DNA of 64,000 nucleotides from Alcaligenaceae bacterium (GTDB lineage: Bacteria > Pseudomonadota > Gammaproteobacteria > Burkholderiales > Burkholderiaceae_B): contig JACCES010000005.1 in assembly GCA_013416455.1 (NCBI GenBank), positions 186,001 through 250,000 of the forward strand, read 5' to 3'. Below the pieces are notes generated by a model, which had not been told where the DNA came from, searched no databases, and saw nothing but the letters and a program-made list of their open reading frames with translations. A program made the position numbers and the translations under genes. Every line of letters begins with the position of its first letter. Position 1 is the first letter of the stretch. Shown one piece after another: positions 34,860 through 43,785 of this stretch.

Positions 34860-36026
34860 ATGAACTTCACCCTGACCGAAGAGCAGGACGCCATTTGCAA
34901 CGCGGTGCGGGCAATCGCCGCCCGCTTCGATGACGAATACTGGCTGCGCAAGGACAGCGAAGGGGGTTTCCCCGAAGAATTCTACCGGGCCATGGCGGAT
35001 GCGGGCTGGCTGGGCATCGCCATGCCGGTCGAGCACGGCGGATCAGGCCTCGGCATCCTGGAAGCCGCCCTCATGATGGAGGCAGTCACGGCATCGGGCG
35101 CCGGCATGGCCGGCGCGTCGGCCATCCATATGAATGTCTTCGGGCTGCATCCCGTGGTGGTGCATGGCAGCGAGGAACAGCGCGCCCGCTGGCTGCCGCC
35201 CATCATCAACGGCGAGCAGAAAGCCTGCTTCGGCGTGACCGAACCGAATACGGGGCTGAACACCCTGAAGCTGCGCACCATGGCGGTGCGCGACGGCGAT
35301 CGCTACATCGTGCGCGGCCAGAAAATCTGGATCTCCACCGCGCAGGTGGCCACCAAGATACTGCTGCTGGCGCGCACCACGCCGCTGGACCAGGTGACCG
35401 AACCCACGCGCGGCCTGAGCCTGTTCTACACAGACCTGGACCGCAGCCGCGTGAGCGTGCGCGAAATCGAAAAGCTCGGCCGCAAGGCGGTGGATTCCAA
35501 TGAGCTGTTCATCGATGGCCTGGAAGTGCCGGTGAGCGACCGCATCGGCGAGGAAGGCATGGGCTTTTCCTACATCCTGCACGGCTTGAATCCCGAACGG
35601 GTATTGCTGGCGGCCGAAGCCACCGGGCTGGGGCGGGCGGCGTTGCGCCGGGCCGCCGGCTACGCCGCCGAGCGCATCGTCTTCGACCGCCCGATCGGCA
35701 AGAACCAGGGCATTCAGCACCCGCTGGCCGAACGCTGGGTCGAGCTGGAAGCGTCCGAACTGCTATACCGGCGCGCCGCCTGGCTGTACGACCAGGGGCT
35801 GCCCTGCGGCGCCGAAGCCAACGCGGCCAAGTTCTTCTGCGCGGAATCGGGTTTCCGGGCGTGTGAAACAGCCGTCCTGACTCATGGCGGCATGGGTTAC
35901 GCCAAGGAATACCACGTCGAGCGCTATTTCCGCGAAGCCATGCTGCCGCGCATTGCGCCGGTGTCGGCGCAGCTGATTCTGAGCTACATCGCGGAACGGG
36001 TGCTGGGCCTGCCTAAATCGTACTAA
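34860..36026 (+). CDS. Acyl-CoA dehydrogenase
   Basis: A 388-residue flavin acyl-CoA dehydrogenase. Signature regions: CFGVTEPNTGLNTLKLRTMAV (signature 1), GQKIWISTAQVATKILLLAR, and the C-terminal THGGMGYAKEYHVERYFREA (signature 2 region). It introduces a double bond into an acyl-CoA; with the rest of this operon a branched dicarboxylyl-CoA (methylsuccinyl-CoA-like) is a reasonable guess. It begins 15 bp after the MaoC gene. An acyl-CoA dehydrogenase also accompanies ict/ich/ccl in Pseudomonas aeruginosa. Confidence 0.9.
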   Translation: MNFTLTEEQDAICNAVRAIAARFDDEYWLRKDSEGGFPEEFYRAMADAGWLGIAMPVEHGGSGLGILEAALMMEAVTASGAGMAGASAIHMNVFGLHPVVVHGSEEQRARWLPPIINGEQKACFGVTEPNTGLNTLKLRTMAVRDGDRYIVRGQKIWISTAQVATKILLLARTTPLDQVTEPTRGLSLFYTDLDRSRVSVREIEKLGRKAVDSNELFIDGLEVPVSDRIGEEGMGFSYILHGLNPERVLLAAEATGLGRAALRRAAGYAAERIVFDRPIGKNQGIQHPLAERWVELEASELLYRRAAWLYDQGLPCGAEANAAKFFCAESGFRACETAVLTHGGMGYAKEYHVERYFREAMLPRIAPVSAQLILSYIAERVLGLPKSY

Positions 36027-36090
36027 GCGAGTGCCGCCGGGTCAGACTCATATACGGCAAACACCGAGCCGAAAACAAAGGGAAAACAGC

Positions 36091-37023
36091 ATGAAGAAAT
36101 CATCGAAGGTGATTATTACCTGCGCCGTGACGGGGTCCATCCATACACCGAGCATGTCGCCGTATCTGCCGATCACGCCCGAGCAGATCGCCGATCAGGC
36201 GGTGGCGGCGGCCGAAGCGGGCGCGGCGATGCTGCATCTCCATGCCCGCGACCCGGCCACGGGCCGGCCCGACCAGAGCCCGGAGCGCTTCGCGGCCTTC
36301 CTGCCGCAGATCAAAGCGCGCACGGACGCCATTCTGAACATCACGACCGGCGGCGGGCTGGGCATGACGCTGGAAGAGCGCCTGGCGCCGGCCAAGTGGG
36401 CGCAGCCCGAAGTCGCGTCCATGAACATGGGCTCCCTGAATTTCAATATATCCGGCGCGGGCGGCCGCATCAGCGAGTTCCTCCATGATTGGGAAAAGCC
36501 CTATCTGGAAATGACGCGCGACTTCATTCTTTCCAATACCTTCAGCCAGATCGAACGCGGCATTGGCACGCTTTCGGCCATGGGGACGCGCTTCGAATTC
36601 GAATGCTATGACGTCGGCCATCTGTACAACCTGGCTCATTTCGTCGACAGGGGCCTGATCAAGCCGCCATTCTTCGTGCAGTGCATTTTCGGCATATTGG
36701 GCGGCATCGGCGCCGACCATGACAACCTTCTGCACATGCGGTCCATCGCCGATCGGCTGTTCGGCGATGATTATTACCTGTCGGTGCTGGCGGCGGGCCG
36801 GCATCAGATGCCGTTCGTCACAATGAGCGCGCTGCTGGGCGGCAATGTGCGGGTGGGGCTGGAAGACAGCCTGTATGCGGGCAAGGGCCGGCTGGCGGAG
36901 TCGAACGCCGAACAGGTGGCCAAGATCCGCCGCATTCTCGAAGAGCTGTCCCTGACGGTCGCCACGCCAGGGGAAGCCCGGGAAATGCTCCAGACCAAGG
37001 GCGGCGACAATGTTGCGTTCTGA
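36091..37023 (+). CDS. BKACE family beta-keto acid cleavage enzyme
   Basis: A 310-residue DUF849/BKACE protein. The Zn-binding HLHARDP (about residues 49-55) and the ITCAVTGSIHTPSMSPYLPITPEQIA start are diagnostic; NITTGGG follows. These enzymes swap a beta-keto acid and acetyl-CoA to give acetoacetate and a new acyl-CoA (Kce in lysine fermentation is the model). Here it could release or form the acyl-CoA handled by the neighbouring enzymes. ATG 36091 follows AAGGGAAAACAGC. It has no counterpart in known itaconate operons, so the pathway may differ in this step. Confidence 0.88.
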   Translation: MKKSSKVIITCAVTGSIHTPSMSPYLPITPEQIADQAVAAAEAGAAMLHLHARDPATGRPDQSPERFAAFLPQIKARTDAILNITTGGGLGMTLEERLAPAKWAQPEVASMNMGSLNFNISGAGGRISEFLHDWEKPYLEMTRDFILSNTFSQIERGIGTLSAMGTRFEFECYDVGHLYNLAHFVDRGLIKPPFFVQCIFGILGGIGADHDNLLHMRSIADRLFGDDYYLSVLAAGRHQMPFVTMSALLGGNVRVGLEDSLYAGKGRLAESNAEQVAKIRRILEELSLTVATPGEAREMLQTKGGDNVAF

Positions 37024-37051
37024 GTGTTTGTCAATTCAAGGGGACTGAACT

Positions 37052-38224
37052 GTGATGGATGCCTTGCAGGGATTGCGGGTGGTTGATTTTTCGAAGGTGC
37101 TGGCCGGGCCGTTGTGCACGCAGTACCTGAGCGACATGGGCGCCGAGATCATCAAGGTGGAGTCGCCGCTGGGCGACGACACCCGCCGCTGGCCACCGTT
37201 TCACAAAGGCGAGGGGACGGTTTTCCTGAGCGTCAACCGCAACAAGCGCAGCATGGTGCTGGACTTGAAGTCCGAGGCCAGCCGCGATGTCGTCCAGCGG
37301 CTGGTGAAGTCCGCCGACATCGTGGTGGAGAGCTTCGGGCCCGGCGTGCCCGAGCGCCTGGGCATCGATTACGATAGTGTCGCGGCGCTGCGGCCCGATG
37401 TGATCTATTGCAGTATCAGCGGGTTCGGCACTCAGGGGCCGCTGCGTGACGGCAAAGGCTACGACGTCATCCTCCAGGCGTACAGCGGCATGCTGGCCTT
37501 GACCGGCGAGGAAACCGGTCCACCGGCCCGCAGCCCGATTTCACCTATCGATCAGGCGACGGGCATGCATGCGGCCATGGGCATCGTGGCGGCGGTGGTG
37601 AGGCGCTTGCGAACCGGCCGGGGCACACGCATCGATGCCAGTCTGTTCGACACATCGCTCGCGTTCATGGCCTATGTCATGCAGAGCTACTGGGAACGCG
37701 GTGTGGAGCCCAAGCGCTGGGGCTCCGCCCATGAGTCCCTGTGTCCCTACCAGGTGTTCGATGCCAGCGATCGTCCCATTCTGCTGGGTGTCGCCAACGA
37801 TGCGCTGTGGCAGACGTTCTGCAGAACGGTCGGCGATGCCGGCCTGGCGCAGGATGAGCGCTACGCCACCAATGCGGGCCGCGTCTCGCACCGGGAGCAG
37901 GTGCTGGAGGCCGTCGGTGCGCACCTGGCGCGCGACACCCGCGATGCCTGGCTGGAAAAATTCTCCAGGGCCGGCATCCCGTGCGCCCCCATTCTGGGAA
38001 TTTCCGAAGTGCTTTCGCATCCGCATACGCTGGCCAGCGGCATGATCCAGCACCTGCCGTATGGTGAAGACGGGCTGAAGACGGTGTCGCAGCCGCTGCG
38101 GTTCGACGGGCAGCGCCCGGTGGCGCAGCATCCGCCGCCGGCATTGGGCGAGCATACCGAGGCCATTCTGGCTTCGCTGGGATACGAGCCGGCGCAGATC
38201 CGCCGGATCATTTCGGGGGCCTGA
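37052..38224 (+). CDS. CaiB/BaiF (class III) CoA-transferase
   Basis: A 390-residue family III CoA-transferase: LRVVDFSKVLAGPLCTQYLSDMGAEIIKVE, VNRNKRSMVLDLK, and the SPIDQATGMHAAMGI segment with the catalytic aspartate. It would load CoA onto the pathway acid, like itaconate CoA-transferase (Ict) in the ict/ich/ccl system, using succinyl-CoA as likely donor. The frame opens with GTG (37052) immediately followed by ATG (37055); the AAGGGGA site spaces better for GTG. Middle of the operon. Confidence 0.88.
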   Translation: MMDALQGLRVVDFSKVLAGPLCTQYLSDMGAEIIKVESPLGDDTRRWPPFHKGEGTVFLSVNRNKRSMVLDLKSEASRDVVQRLVKSADIVVESFGPGVPERLGIDYDSVAALRPDVIYCSISGFGTQGPLRDGKGYDVILQAYSGMLALTGEETGPPARSPISPIDQATGMHAAMGIVAAVVRRLRTGRGTRIDASLFDTSLAFMAYVMQSYWERGVEPKRWGSAHESLCPYQVFDASDRPILLGVANDALWQTFCRTVGDAGLAQDERYATNAGRVSHREQVLEAVGAHLARDTRDAWLEKFSRAGIPCAPILGISEVLSHPHTLASGMIQHLPYGEDGLKTVSQPLRFDGQRPVAQHPPPALGEHTEAILASLGYEPAQIRRIISGA

Positions 38225-38296
38225 TGGGCTGAAACGCGGCGCACGGGGCCGGGGCGGCCTATCCGAGGCCCCGCGAACGAACAGGGGGAAGCAGCG

Positions 38297-39070
38297 GTGT
38301 CCATCGACTTTTCCGTCGGCGACGGTATCGCCACCATCACCATTAACCGGCCGGAGCGGCGCAATGCGCTCGATGCCGAGCATTATGCGCTGTTGTCGGC
38401 CGCCTGGCAGCGGGTGCGCGACGACGATGGGATCCGCGTGGCCATCGTCACCGGGGCGGGCGACCAGGCGTTCTGCGCGGGGGCCGATCTGAAGTCCTTC
38501 GTGGGGTCGCCGCCGCCCTTGAGCGCGCTCATGTGCACCCAACAGGATCTATTGCTCAATCGCGGCATCGAGCTGTGGAAACCGGTGGTGGCGGCCGTCA
38601 ACGGCTATTGCCTGGGTGGGGGCATGACGCTGCTGCTGGCCACCGATGTGCGCGTCTGCACTGAATCGGCCACGTTCGGCCTGAGTGAGGTGCAACGGGG
38701 GGTGTTTCCGGCCAACGGCGGCACGCAGCGTATTGCGCAGCAGCTGCCGCATGCCATCGCTATGGAAATGCTGCTGATCGGCGATCGGTTCGATGCCGCC
38801 ACGGCGGCACGCTGGGGCCTGGTCAATCAGGTGGTGGCGCAGGACCGGCTGATGGAGACGGCCCTGGCCTATGCCCACCGTCTGGCCGCCAATGCGCCGC
38901 TGGCCGTGCAGGCCGCCAAAGAACTGGCATTGCGCAGTCGCGACCTGGATCTGGCGGGGGGGCTGCGCATGGAGCAGCTCTTCCTGCGCCTGCTGCAGAC
39001 GTCCGAAGACGTGCAGGAAGGCGCGCAGGCCTTTGCGCAACGCCGTCCGCCGTCCTTTCAGGGTCGGTGA
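38297..39070 (+). CDS. Enoyl-CoA hydratase/isomerase family protein
   Basis: A 257-residue crotonase. The oxyanion-hole loop FCAGADLKSF (near residue 62) and the GLSEVQRGVFPANGGTQRI segment with its catalytic-position glutamate are visible. It would hydrate or isomerise an enoyl-CoA in the same pathway that has a MaoC hydratase, so two successive or alternative double bonds are probably processed. GTG start at 38297 after GGGGGAAGCAGC. Operon position six of the seven genes is the CitE-like lyase, 31 bp downstream. Confidence 0.85.
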   Translation: MSIDFSVGDGIATITINRPERRNALDAEHYALLSAAWQRVRDDDGIRVAIVTGAGDQAFCAGADLKSFVGSPPPLSALMCTQQDLLLNRGIELWKPVVAAVNGYCLGGGMTLLLATDVRVCTESATFGLSEVQRGVFPANGGTQRIAQQLPHAIAMEMLLIGDRFDAATAARWGLVNQVVAQDRLMETALAYAHRLAANAPLAVQAAKELALRSRDLDLAGGLRMEQLFLRLLQTSEDVQEGAQAFAQRRPPSFQGR

Positions 39071-39101
39071 ACCGTTTTCATTACATCAGGAGGAGTTTTA
39101 C

Positions 39102-39977
39102 ATGCCATTGAGATCGTTATTGTTCGTGCCGGGCGACAGTGAGCGCAAGCAGGCCAAGGCGGCCGGCGTGGGCGCCGATGCGTTGATTCTGGATCTGGAG
39201 GATTCCGTCGAGGCGTCGCGCCTGCCGGTGGCGCGCGAGATGGTCCGCGAGTACCTGGCGGCCCACGCCGATGAGGCGGCGCAGTTGTGGGTGCGCATCA
39301 ACCCGCTGGATTCCGGGCTGGCCCTGGACGACCTGGCCGCCGTGGTTCGCGCCGCGCCGGCGGGCATCCTGCTGCCCAAGGTGAGCGGCGCCGCCGATAT
39401 CGTGCTGCTGGACCGCTATCTCAGCGCGCTGGAAGCGCGGGACGGCCTGACGCCCGGCGCCATCGGCATCGTGCCCGTGGCCACCGAAACCCCCCAGGCG
39501 ATGTTTGCGCTGGGCGAGTACAAAGGCTGCAGCCCCCGGCTGCGCGGGCTGACATGGGGGGCCGAAGACCTGGCGGCCGCGGTCGGTGCGGCCAGCAATA
39601 AGCAGGAGGACGGCGAATACGATTTCACCTACCGGATGGCCCGTTCGCTCTGCTTGCTGGGTGCGCATGCGGCCGGGGTCGCGGCCATCGATACTATTTG
39701 GACGAATTTCCGTGATCCCGAAGGGCTGTCGAGGGATGCGGCCCGCGCACGCCGGGCGGGATTTTCCGGAAAGATCGCCATCCATCCCGACCAGGTTTCC
39801 CTGATCAACCAGGCGTTCACACCCGACGCCGACGAAATCGCCCGGGCGCAGCGCATCGTCACTGCGTTCGAGCAATCCCCGGGAGTGGGCACATTGCAGC
39901 TTGACGGGGAAATGCTGGATCGCCCGCATCTGAAGCAGGCGCAACGCATTCTGGCCAATGTTCCCGCCGCTCACTAG
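39102..39977 (+). CDS. HpcH/HpaI aldolase family, CitE-like lyase (citramalyl/malyl-CoA lyase type)
   Basis: A 291-residue CitE-like protein: RSLLFVPGDSERKQAKA start, the metal-binding DALILDLEDSVE, the substrate Arg in LWVRINP, the Glu/Asp pair around GAEDLAAAVGA, and the C-terminal GKIAIHPDQVSLIN. Family enzymes cleave malyl-CoA, citramalyl-CoA or related 3-hydroxyacyl-CoA; (S)-citramalyl-CoA lyase (Ccl) of itaconate breakdown, giving acetyl-CoA and pyruvate, is the closest logical match. ATG 39102 is preceded by AGGAGGAG. Confidence 0.86.
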   Translation: MPLRSLLFVPGDSERKQAKAAGVGADALILDLEDSVEASRLPVAREMVREYLAAHADEAAQLWVRINPLDSGLALDDLAAVVRAAPAGILLPKVSGAADIVLLDRYLSALEARDGLTPGAIGIVPVATETPQAMFALGEYKGCSPRLRGLTWGAEDLAAAVGAASNKQEDGEYDFTYRMARSLCLLGAHAAGVAAIDTIWTNFRDPEGLSRDAARARRAGFSGKIAIHPDQVSLINQAFTPDADEIARAQRIVTAFEQSPGVGTLQLDGEMLDRPHLKQAQRILANVPAAH

Positions 39978-40056
39978 TGTCAACAGGACCTAATCCCATT
40001 CATCACAGCATGCCTACCGTTCACAGACTACGGGGGCCTCATCAAGGAGACTCATC

Positions 40057-41028
40057 ATGCCTTCAGTGTTCAGCAAGTTGTGCGTGACCGCCTGCGTCGC
40101 GCTCATTCACGTCGCGGCCCAGGCGCAGCCCGCCTACCCGACGCAGCCCGTCCACCTGATCACGGCCTTTGCGGCAGGCAGCGCCAGCGACATCGTGGCC
40201 CGCATGATCGCCGAAAAGCTGCAGGGGGAACTGGGGCAGCCGGTGATCGTCGACAACAAGCCCGGCGCGTCCGGTCAGATCGGCACCGATTATGTCGCCC
40301 GGGCCCAACCTGACGGCTACACCATCATGCTGGCGACCAACACGACCCATTCATCCAACCCTTATCTGTTCAAGCAGCTGCGCTACGACCCGATCAAGGA
40401 CTTTACTCCCCTTGTACAGGTCTGCAATTTCCCCTTCGTGCTGGCAGTGGGCAAGGATGTGCCCGCCAACAGCGTCGCGGAACTGCTGGACTACGGCAAA
40501 AAGCAGCGCGGCAAGCTCAACTATGCCTACGGCAACAGTACGGGGCAGATTGCCGCGGCGTCCTTCGACAAGATCACCGACCTGGGGGCGATTGCCGTGC
40601 CGTACAAGAGTTCTCCGCAGGCGATGACCGACATCATCGGTGGACGCGCCACCTTCATGTTCGCGGATCTGGCCTCGGCGGCTGGGCATATCAAGTCGGG
40701 ATCCCTGCGCGCGCTGGCCGTTTCCACCGAGGGGCGCAGCTCCCTGGCTCCGGATCTTCCATCCGTCTCCGAAGCGCTGGGCACGCCTGGTTTCGACCTG
40801 GCCGCCTGGGTCGGCATATTCGGGCCGGCAAACCTGCCCGAAGCGATCGCGACACGTCTTGGGGATGCCCTGTATGACATCGTGTCTTCCGACGAGATCC
40901 AGAAAAAGCTGACGAATATGGGGGCCGAGCCCACGCCGGCCAGGGCCGCCGACTTCGGGCCTTTCGTGGTGCGTCAGCTCGATGTGTGGGGGGGCAAGGT
41001 GAAGGAAGCAGGCATCGAGGCCCAGTGA
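40057..41028 (+). CDS. Bug/TctC-family periplasmic binding protein
   Basis: A 323-residue Bug protein with Sec signal (cleavage after VAAQAQ) and mature start YPTQPVHLITAFAAGSASDI, where AFAAGSASD is the first ligand loop. It lies 80 bp after the CitE-like gene and is the last gene of the operon, so it probably captures the acid that enters the pathway. No TctAB genes are seen here either, so the membrane part must be elsewhere or shared. Confidence 0.9.
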   Translation: MPSVFSKLCVTACVALIHVAAQAQPAYPTQPVHLITAFAAGSASDIVARMIAEKLQGELGQPVIVDNKPGASGQIGTDYVARAQPDGYTIMLATNTTHSSNPYLFKQLRYDPIKDFTPLVQVCNFPFVLAVGKDVPANSVAELLDYGKKQRGKLNYAYGNSTGQIAAASFDKITDLGAIAVPYKSSPQAMTDIIGGRATFMFADLASAAGHIKSGSLRALAVSTEGRSSLAPDLPSVSEALGTPGFDLAAWVGIFGPANLPEAIATRLGDALYDIVSSDEIQKKLTNMGAEPTPARAADFGPFVVRQLDVWGGKVKEAGIEAQ

Positions 41029-41106
41029 TGTTCTGACGAGCCTTCCCGACGCGGAAGCGCCCGTCATGCACAGAACGCCGCATTTCTTCGGGCTACGCGC
41101 CCATCG

Positions 41107-42201
41107 TCAAGTACGGCGTCGCCCGCGTTTCACCGGGCGCGGCTTGGCGCCGGGCGCGGGCGCGGTGCTTTCCCGGACGATCAGTTCGAAGGGGACGACG
41201 GTCGTCCGCAGGCCCGGTTCGCCGTTGGCGCGCGCCAGAAGGAATTCCGCCGCGCGCTCGCCGATTTCTTCCGCGGACAGCCTTATGGTCGTCAGCGCCG
41301 GGCTGAAATGGGCGGCGAGTTCCGTATCGTTGATCCCGGCGACGGATAGTTCCTCAGGCACGGAAAGCCCCAGACGGCGGGCTTCTATCAAGGCGCCGAA
41401 CGCTAGCATGTCGGTTCCGCAAAGCACGGCCGTGGGACGTTTCGCGGTGCTCATCAATTCGCGCAGGGCCAGCTGGCCATCGATGATCTTGTGCGAACGT
41501 TCGATCAGCTTCTCTTGCGGAAGCGCCGCGCCGCGCGATTTCAACGCCTGGTGTATGCCGGCGATGCGTCCCGCCGCCCGATCGCTTTCCCCGGTGCGCT
41601 GGGCGATTATCCCGAATTCGGTATGGCCGAGATCGAGCAGATACTCGGCCAGCACGCGGCCGATCTCGCGGTTGTCGAATCCGACGCACGGCCTGTCGGT
41701 GTCGATCACCCACGTGTTGACAAAAGGAATGTCCTTGGCGGACAGGATGTCGTAGACCTCTTGTTCGTGCCGGGCGCCGACCAGCATCAGCCCGGCGATG
41801 CCCTGCGAGCACAGGGCCCGCACCTGACGGAGCTCTTCTTCCCGGTCGTAGTTCGAACTGGCCAGCAGCAGGGTGTAGCCGGCGCTCGTCACCTTGCGCT
41901 GGAGCGCGGCAATGCCAATCGCGAAGTTGGCGTCTTCCAGTGTGGGAACGATGGCGCCTATGGCCATCGAGCGCTGCGTTGCCAGCGCGCGCGCCGCCGC
42001 ATGGGGCGTATATCCCAGCAGGCCGGCGGTACGCCGCACCTGCTCCCGCAGCGCGGGGGCCACCTTGGGGTTCCCGTTCAGGACGCGGGATACCGTGGCC
42101 AGCGATACGCCGGCGGCGCGCGCCACGTCCCGGGCCGTGACGGCATTGCCCCGGGGGCGCGGCTGGCGGATCTTAAGCTGTTCGGACTTGTCGCTCATCA
42201 T
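41107..42201 (-). CDS. LacI-family transcriptional regulator
   Basis: A 364-residue LacI/GalR regulator: HTH TARDVARAAGVSLATVSRVLNG (about residues 23-44), hinge, and a periplasmic-binding-protein-like effector domain. The ATG pair at 42201/42198 follows AGGGTAAGA; the longer frame to 42459 crosses the operator and is not real. It faces the Bug-dehydratase-SDR operon; the perfect LacI-type palindrome TGAGAAACCGGTTTCTCA lies in the divergent gap, and a second degenerate one stands before the dehydratase gene. Effector is presumably the sugar acid handled by that operon. Confidence 0.9.
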   Translation of the reverse strand: MMSDKSEQLKIRQPRPRGNAVTARDVARAAGVSLATVSRVLNGNPKVAPALREQVRRTAGLLGYTPHAAARALATQRSMAIGAIVPTLEDANFAIGIAALQRKVTSAGYTLLLASSNYDREEELRQVRALCSQGIAGLMLVGARHEQEVYDILSAKDIPFVNTWVIDTDRPCVGFDNREIGRVLAEYLLDLGHTEFGIIAQRTGESDRAAGRIAGIHQALKSRGAALPQEKLIERSHKIIDGQLALRELMSTAKRPTAVLCGTDMLAFGALIEARRLGLSVPEELSVAGINDTELAAHFSPALTTIRLSAEEIGERAAEFLLARANGEPGLRTTVVPFELIVRESTAPAPGAKPRPVKRGRRRT

Positions 42202-42332
42202 TCTTACCCTGTCGTTCCGACGACATTCTAAGAGAGTGCGCGCCGTTGCCGCACTGCGCATCCGCAAGGACGGCCAGCCGACAATGCGCGCATCTGCCTT
42301 CTTGACGCTGAATCGGAACATCTTTATAGTTT

Positions 42333-42350
42333 TGAGAAACCGGTTTCTCA
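42333..42350. promoter_or_regulatory. LacI-type operator TGAGAAACCGGTTTCTCA
   Basis: A perfect 18-bp palindrome with the central CG typical of LacI/GalR operators, 88 bp before the Bug start codon and about 130 bp before the lacI start. Expected target of the adjacent LacI protein. Confidence 0.8.
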
Positions 42351-42437
42351 TTTGCCGGCCGGCAAGGCGGTTCCCGGCCCGACCGCCGGCGCATTCAATC
42401 AATACAAGGCCACTTCGGCTCTCTCCTGGAGACAATA

Positions 42438-43709
42438 ATGACCACGTACCAAAGCGCAAGCCTCGTCCTTCAGGACGAGGTCAAGCGAGGCAATACCAAT
42501 GCGGCGCCGAAGGCGCCCCTGCATTGTGGCGGAGAAGCTCCGGCCCCAGGGCCGGGGTTCTTCACTTTCCGTTCTAGGGCCCCTCTGATCAAGTCCCCGC
42601 GCCGCGTGCATCTGTGGAATCGGGCGATCCGCTTCGTTGCAAATGCTCGCGATAGCTACGGCTATCACTGCGCTTTGCGCCTCGCATCTCACTCCGATCC
42701 ACAGCGCCCGCTTTCCGCTCGACTTGATCAGAGGGTCCCTACCTCGCATTTCCTGCGTTCCGTGCTTGCGGCGGCACTGTTCGCCACCACGGCCACGGTC
42801 GCCGCGCAGACCTTTCCCGAGCGGCCCATCCGCATGGTCGTCGGCTTCCCGCCGGGCGGCGGCGTCGACCTGGCCGCGCGCATCGTGGCCGAGGGCATGA
42901 GCAAGGCATTGGGCCAGACCATCGTGGTGGAAAACCGCTCGGGCGCCGCCGGCGGAATCGGCGCGGCGGCCGTGGCGCAGGCGGCGCCCGACGGCTATAC
43001 CATCCTCATGGGCAATACTGGTTCGCTGACCATCAACAAATTCCTGTATTCCGACCAGACCGTGGACACGATGAGGGATTTCGAGCCCGTCGCCCTGGTC
43101 TCCACGGCGCCGCTGGCGATCGTCGCCCACCCCTCGGTACCCGCGAAGAATCTGTCCGAGCTGGTGGAAATGGCCCGCAAGGAGCCCGGCAAGTACACCT
43201 TCGGCACGGGCGGCGCCGGCAGCATTTCGCATCTTGCGATGGAGCTGCTCAAGATGCAGACAAAGACCGACCTGCTGCATGTTCCCTACCGCGGCGGTTC
43301 GCCGGCCGTGCAGGATCTCATGGCCGGACAGCTGGATGTCGTCGTGGAAGGGGTGCCGCTGACGGCGCCGTTGATCCTCGATGGCAGGATCCGTGGCCTG
43401 GCGGTGACTTCGCCGGAACGTTCCGACGTCCTGCCGGATGTGCCCGCGGCCAAGGAATCGGGCTTTCCCGACTTCGTGGTGACCGCCTGGTACGGCATTG
43501 TCGCGCCCAAGGGGACGCCCAAGGAAGTGATCGAAGCGCTCAACCGCGCGGCCAACACGGCATTGCAGGATCCCGCATTGCAGGAACGGTTCGCCCAGCA
43601 GGGTTCCTCCGTCGCCGGCGGTTCCCCCGCCGAGTTCGGTGACCACCTGCGCGGCGAGCTGTCCAGATGGGAGGGCGCGGTGAAGGCGGCCGACCTCCGC
43701 CTGCAGTGA
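42438..43709 (+). CDS. Bug/TctC binding protein with a 300-bp in-frame insertion in its signal peptide
   Basis: The mature Bug protein begins TFPERPIRMVVGFPPGGGVD, about residue 115 of the open frame. If the 300 bp from 42444 to 42743 are removed, the frame reads MTSHFLRSVLAAALFATTAT-VAAQ, a normal signal peptide, with ATG 42438 and its GGAGACAAT site correctly placed. The flanks show ACC repeated at both junctions (42441-42443 and 42741-42743). The insertion is repeat A plus element B and adds 100 codons without stop, so the present protein has a long Arg-rich head before the signal peptide. Export is probably impaired unless an internal start is used; a GTG in SVLAAA is the only near one. 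The gene is otherwise intact. Confidence 0.85.
   Translation: MTTYQSASLVLQDEVKRGNTNAAPKAPLHCGGEAPAPGPGFFTFRSRAPLIKSPRRVHLWNRAIRFVANARDSYGYHCALRLASHSDPQRPLSARLDQRVPTSHFLRSVLAAALFATTATVAAQTFPERPIRMVVGFPPGGGVDLAARIVAEGMSKALGQTIVVENRSGAAGGIGAAAVAQAAPDGYTILMGNTGSLTINKFLYSDQTVDTMRDFEPVALVSTAPLAIVAHPSVPAKNLSELVEMARKEPGKYTFGTGGAGSISHLAMELLKMQTKTDLLHVPYRGGSPAVQDLMAGQLDVVVEGVPLTAPLILDGRIRGLAVTSPERSDVLPDVPAAKESGFPDFVVTAWYGIVAPKGTPKEVIEALNRAANTALQDPALQERFAQQGSSVAGGSPAEFGDHLRGELSRWEGAVKAADLRLQ
42444..42576. repeat. Dispersed repeat A (hairpin-rich, IS200/IS605-end-like)
   Basis: Contains successive hairpins: CCTCGTCCT-TC-AGGACGAGG (42463-42482), GGCGCC-GAA-GGCGCC, and CCGGCCCC-AGGGCCGGGG. The first resembles the subterminal hairpins of IS200/IS605-type elements (short stem after AAGC). 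A degraded copy of the same start (GCGCAAGCCTCGT...CAATGCGG) is at 50093-50142, also next to a B-element end. No transposase gene is present. Confidence 0.55.
42577..42739. repeat. MITE-like element B, long copy inside Bug gene
   Basis: Ends GGGCCCCTCTGATCAAGTC (left) and GACTTGATCAGAGGGTCCC (right), inverted repeats with one mismatch; the 125-bp interior includes CTCGCGATAGC-TACG-GCTATC-type palindromes. It is the reverse orientation of the copy at 54448-54616. Non-coding, no transposase. Confidence 0.8.
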
Positions 43710-43725
43710 ATCATTCCTCCATCAG

Positions 43726-43741
43726 GTAAGAAACCGCTTAC
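43726..43741. promoter_or_regulatory. Second, degenerate LacI-type site before the dehydratase gene
   Basis: GTAAGAAACCGCTTAC shares AGAAACCG with the perfect operator at 42333-42350 and has GTAAG/CTTAC arms. It lies 45-60 bp before the dehydratase TTG start and may be a second repression site or a promoter-internal operator. Confidence 0.5.
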
Positions 43742-43785
43742 ACAGTATCGAACATTGGGTACGGCATGCATCGAAGGAGACTTTT

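Noticed and set aside
42457-42490. tRNA- or TnpB guide-RNA-like hairpin as a functional RNA gene
   Set aside because: A hairpin of this type is suggestive, but there is no TnpB gene, no promoter and no intact downstream scaffold; listed only as a repeat.
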